Part shown: positions 37,031-45,126 of the stretch, in pieces
How positions within the stretch are numbered: position 1 is the stretch's first letter
How the letters are laid out: each line of letters starts with the position of its first letter
Source of the DNA: Pseudomonadales bacterium
GTDB taxonomy: Bacteria > Pseudomonadota > Gammaproteobacteria > Pseudomonadales > Porticoccaceae
Direction: 5' to 3'
DNA length: 64,000 nucleotides
NCBI GenBank assembly: GCA_024234435.1
Contig: JACKOF010000001.1
Span: forward strand, 806,001 to 870,000
Made by a program: the position numbers and the translations under genes
The notes under the pieces: generated by a model
Databases searched by the model: none
Told to the model about the DNA's origin: nothing
The model's input: the letters and a program-made list of their open reading frames with translations, nothing else

Positions 37031-37782
37031 TTAGCCGAAATCAACTTTGGCAGCCGTACTAACATCCCGAAAAATAGTCGGGCATGCATGAGTGAAATAA
37101 GTTTGTTATCTTTCAATAATTGGAAGTTTGAAAGGTTGTTTTCAGGATAAATAACCTTTGTTTCCAACTGAGTTGGTTGACCATAACGCCAAAACCAGCG
37201 AACAATGAATTCGCCATCAAATTCCATTCTGTTACCCATGGGTTCATCTTTGATTAATTGGCAGCTGGCTGCAATAGGATAAACTCTGAATCCGCACATG
37301 GAATCTTTTACTGTTGTAGACAATGTGTTGATCCATACCCAGATATGGGAGAGGTAACGGCCATAATATCGAAGTTTGGGTATGCTGTTGTCGTAGGCCG
37401 GGTATCCTGCGATCAATCTGTCAGGAGCGGCAATAGCAGCCTGAATGAATTTTGGAATATCGCTAGTGCTATGTTGGCCATCAGCATCAATTTGCAGTGC
37501 GTGACTGAACTGACGGTTGTTAGCGTGATGTAATCCTGTTTTTATTGCAGCACCTTTGCCTTGGTTGTGTTGGTGTGTCACAACCGAGATATTTGAATTA
37601 TGTTGGGCCAGATACGCCATAATTTGATGACAGTCTTGTGTACTGCCGTCATCAATAAAAATAATGGGTAACTGATAAGTGTTGGTGATTGCAGAGGCGA
37701 GCTCTGTGAGCTTGTCGGGATGATTGTATACAGGAACAATAGCGCACGGCCTGAATGATAGCAATGTGGTGTTGTCAGTCAT
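37015..37782 (-). CDS. Family 2 glycosyltransferase of the APE cluster (glycosyltransferase half of ApeJ)
   Basis: About 255 residues from ATG 37782, overlapping the ligase gene by 8 nt; a GTG at 37803 is the alternative start. GT-A fold motifs: AIVPVYNHPDKLTEL, FIDDGSTQD (nucleotide site), LQIDADGQH (metal-binding DxD-like) and a late MGNRMEFDGEFIVRW. It probably adds a sugar to the lipid anchor of the polyene. It overlaps the next gene by 16 nt. Confidence 0.87.
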   Translation of the reverse strand: MTDNTTLLSFRPCAIVPVYNHPDKLTELASAITNTYQLPIIFIDDGSTQDCHQIMAYLAQHNSNISVVTHQHNQGKGAAIKTGLHHANNRQFSHALQIDADGQHSTSDIPKFIQAAIAAPDRLIAGYPAYDNSIPKLRYYGRYLSHIWVWINTLSTTVKDSMCGFRVYPIAASCQLIKDEPMGNRMEFDGEFIVRWFWRYGQPTQLETKVIYPENNLSNFQLLKDNKLISLMHARLFFGMLVRLPKLISAKWRNS

Positions 37783-39505
37783 GGGAAAACACCATTCGAC
37801 CACTGGAATAATGGTGTTTTTCTGAATAATACGTAAAGGTCAATTTCCCGCTGTCTTGATTGAATGTCAGTAAGAGCTGAAGTATTCCTCCTGCAGTAAT
37901 TACTTGCTGAAATTTCACGGCCTCAAGCCTGAGAAACCGGTTTGACCCCTTGCGCTGTTTTTTGTGGAGCTCCTGAAGGTACAGGTTGCCAAAATGATTT
38001 GCCCAGTTTATTTGCACCACTCCGGGGAGGATGGGGCTTCCTGGAAAGTGTCCTGAAAAATAGTATAAGTTTTCGGGGATTGTTAAAGTGAGTAAACATT
38101 TGTCGTCTGAGCAGGTGCTTTCAATAACTGTAGGTAGTCGCGGTTGCTGCTCGGAAAAAAACAGGGATGAGAGAGCCTGTGCGGTTGTTTTCCCTTGTTT
38201 GTCTTTGGGGATTTGAGACACATATCTCCAGAAACGGGGAATAGCGACACTCTCCACTAATTTATCCAAATCTTTGGTCAGTGCCGCTGCCAGTTTTCGC
38301 TTACCCTTGTCGACCAATTCTTCGTTGCCTTTTGCATTGAGTTGGACAACTGCGCCAATACGAGATTTTTTGTTGGAGAGCAATACCAGTTTTACTGATG
38401 TGACCAGGGGGTGAGCTTGTAATTGATTTTCAATCAACGTCAGGGAAACTCTTTTCCCGGCGACTTTAACAATAGTGTCGGTACGACCATTAAGCTCAAA
38501 CTGGTTGTCAGGGAAAATTTTGCAGCGATCAGATGTTTCAAACCAGGCTTCTGGGTTGATGGCGGGACTTTTTACCAATAAGTGATCGGAAATGTCAGCT
38601 TTGCTTATTTCAACCCCATGAACTGGAGTCCATCGGGCTTGCTTTAACTGCTGCTGCCAGGCAACCGCTCCCGTTTCAGTGCTGCCATAAATTTCGGTAA
38701 CGTGCTTGCCAAAATGCTCCAGACTGCTTTTTGCTGTATTTGCAGATAGCGGAGCCCCCGCAGCAAAAACACGGATTGCAGCTTGTCGTATTGCTGTCCA
38801 GTCAGCAAATTTTGGCAAATGCTCCAGATGAGCAGGGCTGGTAATAAACGTCAGCGGAGTATCAACCCATTTTTCCAGTTGCTCCAGATAGTCCAGTTCT
38901 TCGGCGACAAACAATCGACCAGAAACAAGAGGCCATAGCAAGCGAAAGGGCAGGCCGAACATGTGATGGTGAGAAACAGTGCCTAAAAAGAGTGTGTTCT
39001 TAAGTTTGTCTCCCCATTCAGCTTCCAATATAGCCAGTTCAGCGTCTAATTGTGCAAAAGTTTTGGCTATGGGTTTTGGTTGGCCGCTGGAACCGGAAGT
39101 GAACAGTATGATTGCGGTGTCTATTGCTGATCTTGTTTCAGGGGTAGCATCATGTAATTCAGAGGGTACTGAGGCCAGAGTTGATCTGTTCGATATATCA
39201 AAATCACCAATGAATGTAGACGTTTGATCTGAAAGTGCATCCATTGTTGTTAGGAGGGTGTTTGCCGGAATAATGGCGGTTTTTCCCAGTTGCCAGATAG
39301 CAAGCAGTGCCGATATCAAGTCAAAGCCATCATTGCAAAAAACGGCTATTCTTTGATCCGATACTGATGAGAGATTTTGGCGCCAGACTGTTGTTTTCTT
39401 TTGAAGCTCCCCCCAGGAAAGCACTTGCTTGCCCCGATAGCAAACTGGATGATCCTGAGAATAGCTTTGGGTTTCAAAGCACAGCTCTAGCAGTGTTTTA
39501 ATCAT
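37775..39505 (-). CDS. apeH: APE starter ligase fused to a hot-dog dehydratase (ApeH-ApeI fusion)
   Basis: About 576 residues from ATG 39505, overlapping the upstream stop by 8 nt (a TTG at 39517 is possible). Residues 1 to about 450 are an AMP-forming ligase: TSGSSGQPKPIAKT, EIYGSTETGAVAW, a late PKDKQGKTT with the catalytic Lys. It would activate a 4-hydroxybenzoate-type starter for loading on ACP. The last 120 or so residues are a FabZ-like dehydratase with GHFPGSPILPGVVQI. These are ApeH and ApeI, separate proteins in the clusters I know best, joined here by a linker with no stop between them. Confidence 0.88.
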   Translation of the reverse strand: MIKTLLELCFETQSYSQDHPVCYRGKQVLSWGELQKKTTVWRQNLSSVSDQRIAVFCNDGFDLISALLAIWQLGKTAIIPANTLLTTMDALSDQTSTFIGDFDISNRSTLASVPSELHDATPETRSAIDTAIILFTSGSSGQPKPIAKTFAQLDAELAILEAEWGDKLKNTLFLGTVSHHHMFGLPFRLLWPLVSGRLFVAEELDYLEQLEKWVDTPLTFITSPAHLEHLPKFADWTAIRQAAIRVFAAGAPLSANTAKSSLEHFGKHVTEIYGSTETGAVAWQQQLKQARWTPVHGVEISKADISDHLLVKSPAINPEAWFETSDRCKIFPDNQFELNGRTDTIVKVAGKRVSLTLIENQLQAHPLVTSVKLVLLSNKKSRIGAVVQLNAKGNEELVDKGKRKLAAALTKDLDKLVESVAIPRFWRYVSQIPKDKQGKTTAQALSSLFFSEQQPRLPTVIESTCSDDKCLLTLTIPENLYYFSGHFPGSPILPGVVQINWANHFGNLYLQELHKKQRKGSNRFLRLEAVKFQQVITAGGILQLLLTFNQDSGKLTFTYYSEKHHYSSGRMVFSHD

Positions 39506-40058
39506 GGCGCCGCTCAATAATTTTTCGCCTGAAAAGCATTTCTCCTGTTACTAATAATGCTATGAGCAGGTAGGAAATCAATCCATTGTAAAGCAGCCAC
39601 CAGTATTCATTTAGATAAACGGTAATGAAGGCAATGGCTCCATTAATAAAAAAGAAATAGCACCAGACAATAGTTACCTTGCGTGTATAAGGAATTGCAC
39701 TGTGCGGAATATCAGGGTCTTTCAACCGGGCCAGCTTTTCAATGATAGAGGGAGGGTTTAATAAACTGGCTAAAAATAAGCATAGAAAGGTGATATTGAT
39801 CAGTACAGGGTAGAAAAGCAAACCATATCGAGACCCTGTTAGAAGTGTGAACCCGACCGAGAGAGATGCAGCGACTGCCCAATAAATGAGGGTTTTTTCA
39901 GTTTTCCCCCCGCTAACAAAACGTATGCCAATCAACACTACAAGCATAAAAGAGATAAGGCGTGGTTCGAATGAGCGAAGCCCCAGGTAAACCAGTAACG
40001 GGTAAAGAATAAATGCCAGACCGACTGCTGTGCGTGTTAAGAGAGAAAAACTGATCAT
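39498..40058 (-). CDS. apeG: APE cluster integral membrane protein (COG4648-like, ApeG)
   Basis: 186 residues with five or six hydrophobic segments spread along its length (VGLAFILYPLLVYLGL, LISFMLVVLIGIRFV, YWAVAASLSVGFTLL, LINITFLCLFLASLL, VWCYFFFINGAIAFI, YNGLISYLLIALLV). Small membrane proteins of this family are regular APE cluster members at this position, between the ACPs and the ligase. Their function is not known. Confidence 0.82.
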   Translation of the reverse strand: MISFSLLTRTAVGLAFILYPLLVYLGLRSFEPRLISFMLVVLIGIRFVSGGKTEKTLIYWAVAASLSVGFTLLTGSRYGLLFYPVLINITFLCLFLASLLNPPSIIEKLARLKDPDIPHSAIPYTRKVTIVWCYFFFINGAIAFITVYLNEYWWLLYNGLISYLLIALLVTGEMLFRRKIIERRHD

Positions 40059-40066
40059 CCTCTAAA

Positions 40067-40318
40067 CTATTCAGAGTCTAAAAGGTGGCACACTGCATCA
40101 ACGATGTCTCCAACTGTGCGAACAGATTTGAAATCTTCTGGCGCAATTTTTTTACCAGTGTAGGATTTTAGCTCAACAACGAGGTCAACAGCGTCAATAC
40201 TGTCTATATCAAGGTCATCGTATAACTGGGCGCTTTCAGTAATATCGCCAGGCTTTATTTCAAATAACTCTTCCATAATGGAAACGATTTTCCTGTAGAT
40301 GTTTTCTCTCGATTCCAT
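40067..40318 (-). CDS. apeF: Acyl carrier protein (ApeF)
   Basis: 83 residues with the phosphopantetheine site DIDSIDAVDLV (the first Ser is the attachment residue). Acidic, four-helix pattern. It is the second of two ACPs in tandem; in known APE systems one ACP carries the starter and the other the growing chain. Shine-Dalgarno and spacing are ordinary. Confidence 0.9.
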   Translation of the reverse strand: MESRENIYRKIVSIMEELFEIKPGDITESAQLYDDLDIDSIDAVDLVVELKSYTGKKIAPEDFKSVRTVGDIVDAVCHLLDSE

Positions 40319-40323
40319 CTTGG

Positions 40324-40587
40324 TTATCTCCCGTAGTTGCTAACCAATGCTGCCAAGCTGGTAATATTGGCAAAGTGTTGTTTTGTATCTTCAGACTCCG
40401 CTTCCAATTTGATCCCGTATTTCTTTTGCAATGCAACGCCTAGTTCAAGTGCATCGATAGAGTCCAATCCTAGTCCATCATTAAAAAGTGGCTCGTCACT
40501 ACTAATATCAATAGGGGTGATATCTTCAAGCTCCAGAGTGTCAATAATCATTTGTTTGAGTTCAAGTTGTAGTGCTTCCACATCCAT
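40324..40587 (-). CDS. apeE: Acyl carrier protein (ApeE)
   Basis: 87 residues with the phosphopantetheine motif GLDSIDALELG. It shares the tandem position with ApeF and lies 5 nt upstream of it. The start lies 26 nt inside the preceding acyltransferase gene; no later Met would leave a complete ACP, so the overlap seems real. Confidence 0.9.
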   Translation of the reverse strand: MDVEALQLELKQMIIDTLELEDITPIDISSDEPLFNDGLGLDSIDALELGVALQKKYGIKLEAESEDTKQHFANITSLAALVSNYGR

Positions 40588-41356
40588 CGGGGTATTCTTC
40601 CTCTTTGAAGTAGTTTTCTAAATGTCGTGTAAGTTTACGGGCTGCAAGGGAGCTATTATCCTCTAAAAAAGGACTGATAGAAATATCATCGCCTGCATAG
40701 AATGACATCAAGAATGTTTTTTCGGGCACTTGATACCAGTTTTTTTCTTTGCTCAATGTCGGAGGGTTGCAATAAATCCTGACAGGCGTGATATTGGTTC
40801 TTGTTCTAATCGCTATATTGGCTGCCCCCCGTTGAAACGGACGAGGGTTGTTGGCCTGGGTTCTTGTTCCCTCTGGAAAAATAATGAGAGAGCTACTTTG
40901 GTGAAAGGACTCTCTAGCGCTTTGAATTAATTTTTCACCTTTATCGTTGGTAATATACCCGGTCAGGGTCACAAAGCCACGCATTGCAGGGTTGCGCAGC
41001 AGATGGCTTTTTACAATACAGGTAGCGTTGGGAATAAATGCCACCAGAAAGACAACATCAAGTAATGTCGGGTGATTAGCTAATATGAGCAACCCGCTAC
41101 GCTGCAACTTTTCAAGCCCATCGATTTTCCACCTTAGAATGCCAAGGAATCGCATAAAGTAGATAAAGGCCTTAAAGGTGTAGTGTACTAATAGTCGGGC
41201 GCGGGACTGTTGCTGCTGCTTGGATCCAGGAATAAAACGAAAAAAAACCAAGGCAAAAACAGGTAATGTAATGCCTCCTATTCCAAATGTTGTGAAGGCT
41301 ATACCTGTTGCTAAAACCCTCCAGTAATAGAACAATTTTCTTATTAGAGCATGCAT
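40562..41356 (-). CDS. apeD: 1-acylglycerol-3-phosphate acyltransferase-like protein (ApeD)
   Basis: 264 residues of the PlsC family. N-terminal membrane segments (VLATGIAFTTFGIGGITLPVF) and the NHxxxxD box (ANHPTLLDVVF), then FPEGTRTQ. It is presumed to build the lipid anchor of the aryl polyene rather than bulk phospholipid, because it is embedded between the chain-length factor and the ACPs. It begins 1 nt after the apeC stop. Confidence 0.86.
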   Translation of the reverse strand: MHALIRKLFYYWRVLATGIAFTTFGIGGITLPVFALVFFRFIPGSKQQQQSRARLLVHYTFKAFIYFMRFLGILRWKIDGLEKLQRSGLLILANHPTLLDVVFLVAFIPNATCIVKSHLLRNPAMRGFVTLTGYITNDKGEKLIQSARESFHQSSSLIIFPEGTRTQANNPRPFQRGAANIAIRTRTNITPVRIYCNPPTLSKEKNWYQVPEKTFLMSFYAGDDISISPFLEDNSSLAARKLTRHLENYFKEEEYPDGCGSTTT

Positions 41357-41357
41357 T

Positions 41358-42074
41358 TCAGACCTTACGGATGCTCCAGTTACAACCGTTGTGAGGGAAT
41401 AAGAATATCTTGGTTCCGGATGAGAGAAAATTAATAAAGTCTAATGGCAGTATTGATGCGCTTCCAACAGGGGAGAGTGGAGCCGTAGGCGTTGTTGGGG
41501 CTGTCTTCAGTTCGATCAATGTCCCTTGATCCCGGGTCAAGAGAAAGCTCACAGCAAATGCTGTTTCCGGTTTACCCTCGTGTTCTTGATAAATGTCGGG
41601 CAAGGGTACGTCACAAATAACACAGAGCACTTTTGGGTGTTCGATGGATAATATACCGACAGCTTCCAGTATTGTAGGTAATAAACCTTCCTGGCCTGCT
41701 GCGATCGCACTTATATTTGCTCTATTTTCGTTTTGGATTGACATAACGCCGGTTATCGCGTTATGAACGGCAAGGCTAAAATGCATTGGAGAGACGGGTT
41801 CGTTGTTAGCCAGTGCCATAAGAATGCCGACCGTGCGAGTAATGTCTCCATGCTGTGAACAGTAAACTAGGGGAACGTTCTCTTTGGGCGCGCTATGTTT
41901 CATTATTTCGCTGGCGCAGGATCGGCCCAGCAAGTTCAACCGCCGTCGAAGCATCGGAGGGATTAACGAAACATCAGGAGCGTCTGAAATGCGTAGGCCT
42001 GTTGTGTCGTCCGCGTAAGAGGAGTCTGTAGGCGCCCAGCCGGACCATTCAGAGATAGCAAAAGTAATAGACAT
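41358..42074 (-). CDS. apeC: APE chain-length factor, beta-ketoacyl synthase N-terminal-like (ApeC)
   Basis: 238 residues, about the length of a half ketosynthase. It carries ketosynthase-like segments (LLGRSCASEIMK, VPLVYCSQHGDITR, SLAVHNAITGVMSI, ISAIAAGQEG) but no Cys in the position of the usual SxxACxSG active site. A missing nucleophile is expected of a chain-length factor that pairs with ApeO. It is the first gene of the cluster and starts 102 nt after the uup stop on the same strand, so read-through from uup is possible. Confidence 0.82.
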   Translation of the reverse strand: MSITFAISEWSGWAPTDSSYADDTTGLRISDAPDVSLIPPMLRRRLNLLGRSCASEIMKHSAPKENVPLVYCSQHGDITRTVGILMALANNEPVSPMHFSLAVHNAITGVMSIQNENRANISAIAAGQEGLLPTILEAVGILSIEHPKVLCVICDVPLPDIYQEHEGKPETAFAVSFLLTRDQGTLIELKTAPTTPTAPLSPVGSASILPLDFINFLSSGTKIFLFPHNGCNWSIRKV

Positions 42075-42152
42075 GGGGCTTCATCCGGGTTCCTGGCTTG
42101 CGAATATCAAGTTGGATAACGGCTGTATTTTAACAGTCGACTTGTCGCTATA

Positions 42153-42177
42153 ACAGCTCAAAAGAACCTTTTGCTGT
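42153..42177 (-). terminator. Imperfect hairpin between uup and apeC
   Basis: ACAGC and AAAAG pair with CTTTT and GCTGT around a short loop, with a 2-nt bulge. It lies at the uup stop, on the island side of the right direct repeat. There is no clear U run after it, so it is at best a weak terminator. The rest of the 102-nt gap before apeC shows no convincing promoter by eye. Confidence 0.3.
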
Positions 42178-44081
42178 CAGCTTATGGCTTGCCCCATTTC
42201 TTCCAGCTCAACCCAACGTTCTGCGGCGACATCAAGCCAGTTTTGTTTTTCGGCGAGTTCGTCCAGAACGGGTTGTGTATCGGCAAAGGGCTGGTTGTAA
42301 AAATCCGGGTTTGCGGTAATTTCTTCCAGCCGCGCAATATCAGCTTCCAGCTGTTCGATTTTTGCGGGCAATTCGTCCAGCTCTCGTTGGTATTTGTAAC
42401 TGAGCTTTCCCTTTTGCTTTTGTGTTTCGGTTTTTGTGCGTGCCTGGTCGACGATATGGCCTGAGGGGTGATCTTGAGTGTCAGCAATTTTCAGTTGTTT
42501 GCCGCGTCGTGCCCAATCACTGTAGCCGCCAACATATTCCTGTATTACGCCGTCTTCCTCGAAGACCAGTACGCTGGTAACGACGTTGTCGAGAAAGTCC
42601 CGGTCATGGCTGACAATAATCAGTGTGCCTTCATATTCCACCAACTGTTCTTCAAGCACTTCAAGCATTTCCACATCAAGATCGTTGGTGGGTTCATCTA
42701 GAATCAGTAGATTGGTGGGACGAGTAAATAGTTTGGCCAGGGCGACGCGATTACACTCACCACCTGAAAGTGCTTTAACGGGTGTCATTGCGCGTTTGGG
42801 GGCAAACAGGAAATTGCGAAGGTATCCTATGATGTGGCGGTCCTTGCCATTGATTTTAATGTAGTCTTTGCCTTCACCCACGTTTTCGGCAATGGTTTTA
42901 TCCGGGTCGAGCTCGCGTGCGACCTGATCGTAGTAACCGATTTCCAGGTTGGTGCCCATTTTCAGCGAGCCTTGATCCGGCTCTATATGGCCCAGCAGGA
43001 TTTTGAGCAGGGTGCTTTTACCGACCCCGTTGTTACCGATCAGGCCTATGCGGTCTCCGCGCATGATCTTGATCCGGAAGTTGTTAATCAACTGTTCGCC
43101 GTTGTAACCGTGGCAAAGGCTGCGGGCCTCAATCACCTTGCGGCCTGAGGCTTCGGCGGTTTCGACGCTGATTTTTGCTTTGCCTTGACGTTTTATACGG
43201 CCTTCGCGTTCTTCCCGCATAGCCTCTAAAGAACGGACCCTGCCTTCGTTGCGGGTGCGGCGGGCTTTAATACCCTGGCGAATCCAGGTTTCTTCCTCGG
43301 CCAGCTTTTTGTCGAAGAGGGCGTTGCGGGTATCTTCTTCCTCGTTGGCTTTTTCTTTCAGCTCCAGATAATTCTGGTAGTTGCCGGGCCAGCTCACCAG
43401 TTTGCCGCGATCTATCTCCACAATGCGGGTAGCGAGCTTTTGCAGGAAATTGCGGTCGTGAGTAATGAATATAACACTGCCTTTGTAACCGCGAATTTTG
43501 TGTTCCAGCCATTCGATGGTGCTGATATCCAGATGGTTGGTGGGTTCGTCGAGCAACAGTAAGTCAGGGTTGGAGACCAGTGCCTTGCCCAACGCTACTC
43601 GCCGTCGCCACCCTCCGGAGAGTTCTGACAGGGATTTGTCTGCTGGCAGGTCAAGTTGGCTGATAATGGTAGCTACCTGTTGGTCGATATTCCAGCCACC
43701 GCCGGATTCGATGTGCGTCTGTAATGCTTCCAACTCTTTCAAGTCGTGTTTGTTTAATTCTTGTGCCGACAATACGTTGAATTGATCTATCAATGCTTGC
43801 TGTTCCGCCAGGCCTTCACGTACGACATCGGGGACTGTGCGATTTATATCGGCGGGCAAGGTTTGTTCCAGTTGGCTGATACGCAGGTGTTTGCGTCTGA
43901 TAATTTCTCCATGATCTGGCTGAATCTGTCCGGTAATGATTTTCAGCAGTGTGGATTTTCCGGCGCCGTTACGACCGATCAGACAAATGCGTTCTCCGGG
44001 TTCCACAGCCAAATCTGAATGAGATAGCAGAGGCACGTCGCCAAATTCGATGGAGATATCGTCAAGTTGAATAAGACTCAT
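42177..44081 (-). CDS. uup: ABC-F family ATPase Uup
   Basis: 634 residues from ATG 44081. Two ATPase domains: Walker A GRNGAGKSTLL and GNNGVGKSTLL, signatures LSGGWRRRVALGKAL and LSGGECNRVALAKL, and Walker B LLLDEPTNHLD and LILDEPTNDLD. The C-terminal coiled-coil (after about residue 550) is typical of Uup, a ribosome- and DNA-associated protein linked to replication and element stability. The last five codons and the stop come from the island side of the 81-bp repeat, so the C-terminus was probably altered on integration. Confidence 0.93.
   Translation of the reverse strand: MSLIQLDDISIEFGDVPLLSHSDLAVEPGERICLIGRNGAGKSTLLKIITGQIQPDHGEIIRRKHLRISQLEQTLPADINRTVPDVVREGLAEQQALIDQFNVLSAQELNKHDLKELEALQTHIESGGGWNIDQQVATIISQLDLPADKSLSELSGGWRRRVALGKALVSNPDLLLLDEPTNHLDISTIEWLEHKIRGYKGSVIFITHDRNFLQKLATRIVEIDRGKLVSWPGNYQNYLELKEKANEEEDTRNALFDKKLAEEETWIRQGIKARRTRNEGRVRSLEAMREEREGRIKRQGKAKISVETAEASGRKVIEARSLCHGYNGEQLINNFRIKIMRGDRIGLIGNNGVGKSTLLKILLGHIEPDQGSLKMGTNLEIGYYDQVARELDPDKTIAENVGEGKDYIKINGKDRHIIGYLRNFLFAPKRAMTPVKALSGGECNRVALAKLFTRPTNLLILDEPTNDLDVEMLEVLEEQLVEYEGTLIIVSHDRDFLDNVVTSVLVFEEDGVIQEYVGGYSDWARRGKQLKIADTQDHPSGHIVDQARTKTETQKQKGKLSYKYQRELDELPAKIEQLEADIARLEEITANPDFYNQPFADTQPVLDELAEKQNWLDVAAERWVELEEMGQAIS
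42195..42275. repeat. 81-bp direct repeat, right copy (inside the uup 3' end)
   Basis: Identical to 25908-25988 and in the same orientation. Identity stops 18 nt before the uup stop codon on the left and at PVL of PVLDELAEKQNW on the right. It marks the right boundary of the APE island. Confidence 0.9.
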
Positions 44082-44134
44082 ATTTTCAGGGCATCTGGCC
44101 AGAAACAAAGGCGCGAATTCTAGCAGAGATCGCG

Positions 44135-44755
44135 TTACTTGGCCTGAATATCTGCCGCTTGTGTTCCATTCAGAATGGGTAACAGCTGATCCATCATCTT
44201 TTCAGCGATCAATGGTTGGGCAGCTTCGGTTGGATGAATACCGTCTTGCATGACCATCTCCGGTTGCAACATGATGTCTTCAAAGATAAAGGGAATCAGC
44301 GGGATTTGCTGCTGCGCTGCCAGTTTGGGATAGGCTTGCCGGAAGCGCTCGGTATAGCGTTTGCCGTAGTTGGCCGGAATTTGCATGCTGAACAAAAGTG
44401 GTTTGCTTTGGTGTTTGCGGCTTAACTCGATTATTTTTCGCAGGTTTTTACTCATGGTTGCAATGGAGTAACCGCGTAGCCCATCATTGCCGCCCAGTTC
44501 GATAAGCACGTAATCGGGCCGATGTTCCCTGAGTAAAGCGGGTAAGCGTGCCAGTCCACCGGCAGTGGTCTCGCCGCTGACACTGCCATTGATTATCTGG
44601 CAGTCGTTGTCACATTTCTTCTGGAATATATTGACCCAGCCCTTCTCTGCCTCCATGCCATAAGCAGCACTCAGGCTGTCACCAAGCACAAGAAGCGTTG
44701 CTGCTTGTCCCGATGAGGCAGAAATAAGCAGTAAAAAACAGAGCAGGTATTTCAT
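44135..44755 (-). CDS. tesA: Multifunctional acyl-CoA thioesterase/arylesterase (TesA-like GDSL hydrolase)
   Basis: About 206 residues from ATG 44755. A Sec signal peptide (YLLCFLLLISASSGQA) precedes the SGNH hydrolase blocks: GDSLSAAYGM (nucleophile Ser), GETTAGGLARL, ELGGNDGLRG and DGIHPTEAAQ with the catalytic Asp/His. It acts in the periplasm on acyl esters and lysophospholipids. It is 53 nt upstream of uup on the same strand; the ABC transporter genes often found divergent to tesA are absent. Confidence 0.92.
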   Translation of the reverse strand: MKYLLCFLLLISASSGQAATLLVLGDSLSAAYGMEAEKGWVNIFQKKCDNDCQIINGSVSGETTAGGLARLPALLREHRPDYVLIELGGNDGLRGYSIATMSKNLRKIIELSRKHQSKPLLFSMQIPANYGKRYTERFRQAYPKLAAQQQIPLIPFIFEDIMLQPEMVMQDGIHPTEAAQPLIAEKMMDQLLPILNGTQAADIQAK

Positions 44756-45126
44756 GATTCGGTTTAGGGGGGGTGAAGGAATAGGGTGGCTGTGTACTCG
44801 GTGTGCGGTGTTTATGTTGCCAGCAGAGTTTACCTCAGTTGGCCTCTCAAGGAATAGCGGTGCAGACAAAAACAGATTGGCCGTGACGGAGCATTAAAGG
44901 TAAATCCAGGAGTGTCACTCTGTTGATTTAGTAAATTATTGTTAGTAAAAAAATATTATATAAAATAAATAGTTATTAAAAAATATTAAAGTGGATTATA
45001 GGTTTGTGTTCGTCTTGTCGACTCGGTCTACGGTTTGTTATCTGATCATTTGTACCACAACTGCTTGACCTTGTAGTTACTTTAAGGTTTATAACATATT
45101 CGGTTCTCAGACTATTCGGGAAAATC
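44756..45126. other. 371-nt intergenic region between tesA and cueR
   Basis: Divergent promoter region. Its middle (about 44935-45000) is strikingly AT-rich, mostly A/T runs with ATTATATAAAATAAATAG-like text. The right end holds the CueR-type promoter listed separately. No ORF, RNA gene or repeat could be supported in the rest. Confidence 0.6.
45065..45095 (+). promoter_or_regulatory. MerR-type promoter of the cueR-permease operon
   Basis: A -35 box TTGACC (45065-45070) and a -10 box TATAAC (45090-45095) are separated by 19 nt, the overlong spacer characteristic of MerR-family targets. The spacer carries a dyad, ACCTT (45068-45072) and AAGGT (45084-45088). The regulator would bind here and untwist the promoter on metal binding, controlling its own gene and the downstream permease. 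Confidence 0.75.

Larger units (their letters stand above)
25908..42275. mobile_element. Genomic island carrying the APE cluster, joined to the 3' end of uup
   Basis: The segment is bounded by exact 81-bp direct repeats whose copies are 16,287 bp apart, and it contains only the two small exported-protein genes and the APE cluster. The right repeat lies inside uup and the island supplies its last five codons and stop. This is how elements integrated into gene 3' ends restore their target. The interior looks more AT-rich than the flanks by eye; this was not computed. No integrase or transposase gene is present. Integration may have been by a lost integrase or by a single homologous crossover of a circle carrying a uup end. 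Confidence 0.6.

Noticed and set aside
27370..42074. A second fatty acid synthase (fab) operon
   Set aside because: The ketosynthases, ACPs and FabG-like enzyme alone could suggest this, but the chain-length factor, aryl-type ligase, MMPL exporter, LolA-like carrier and 4HBT thioesterase make an aryl polyene cluster.
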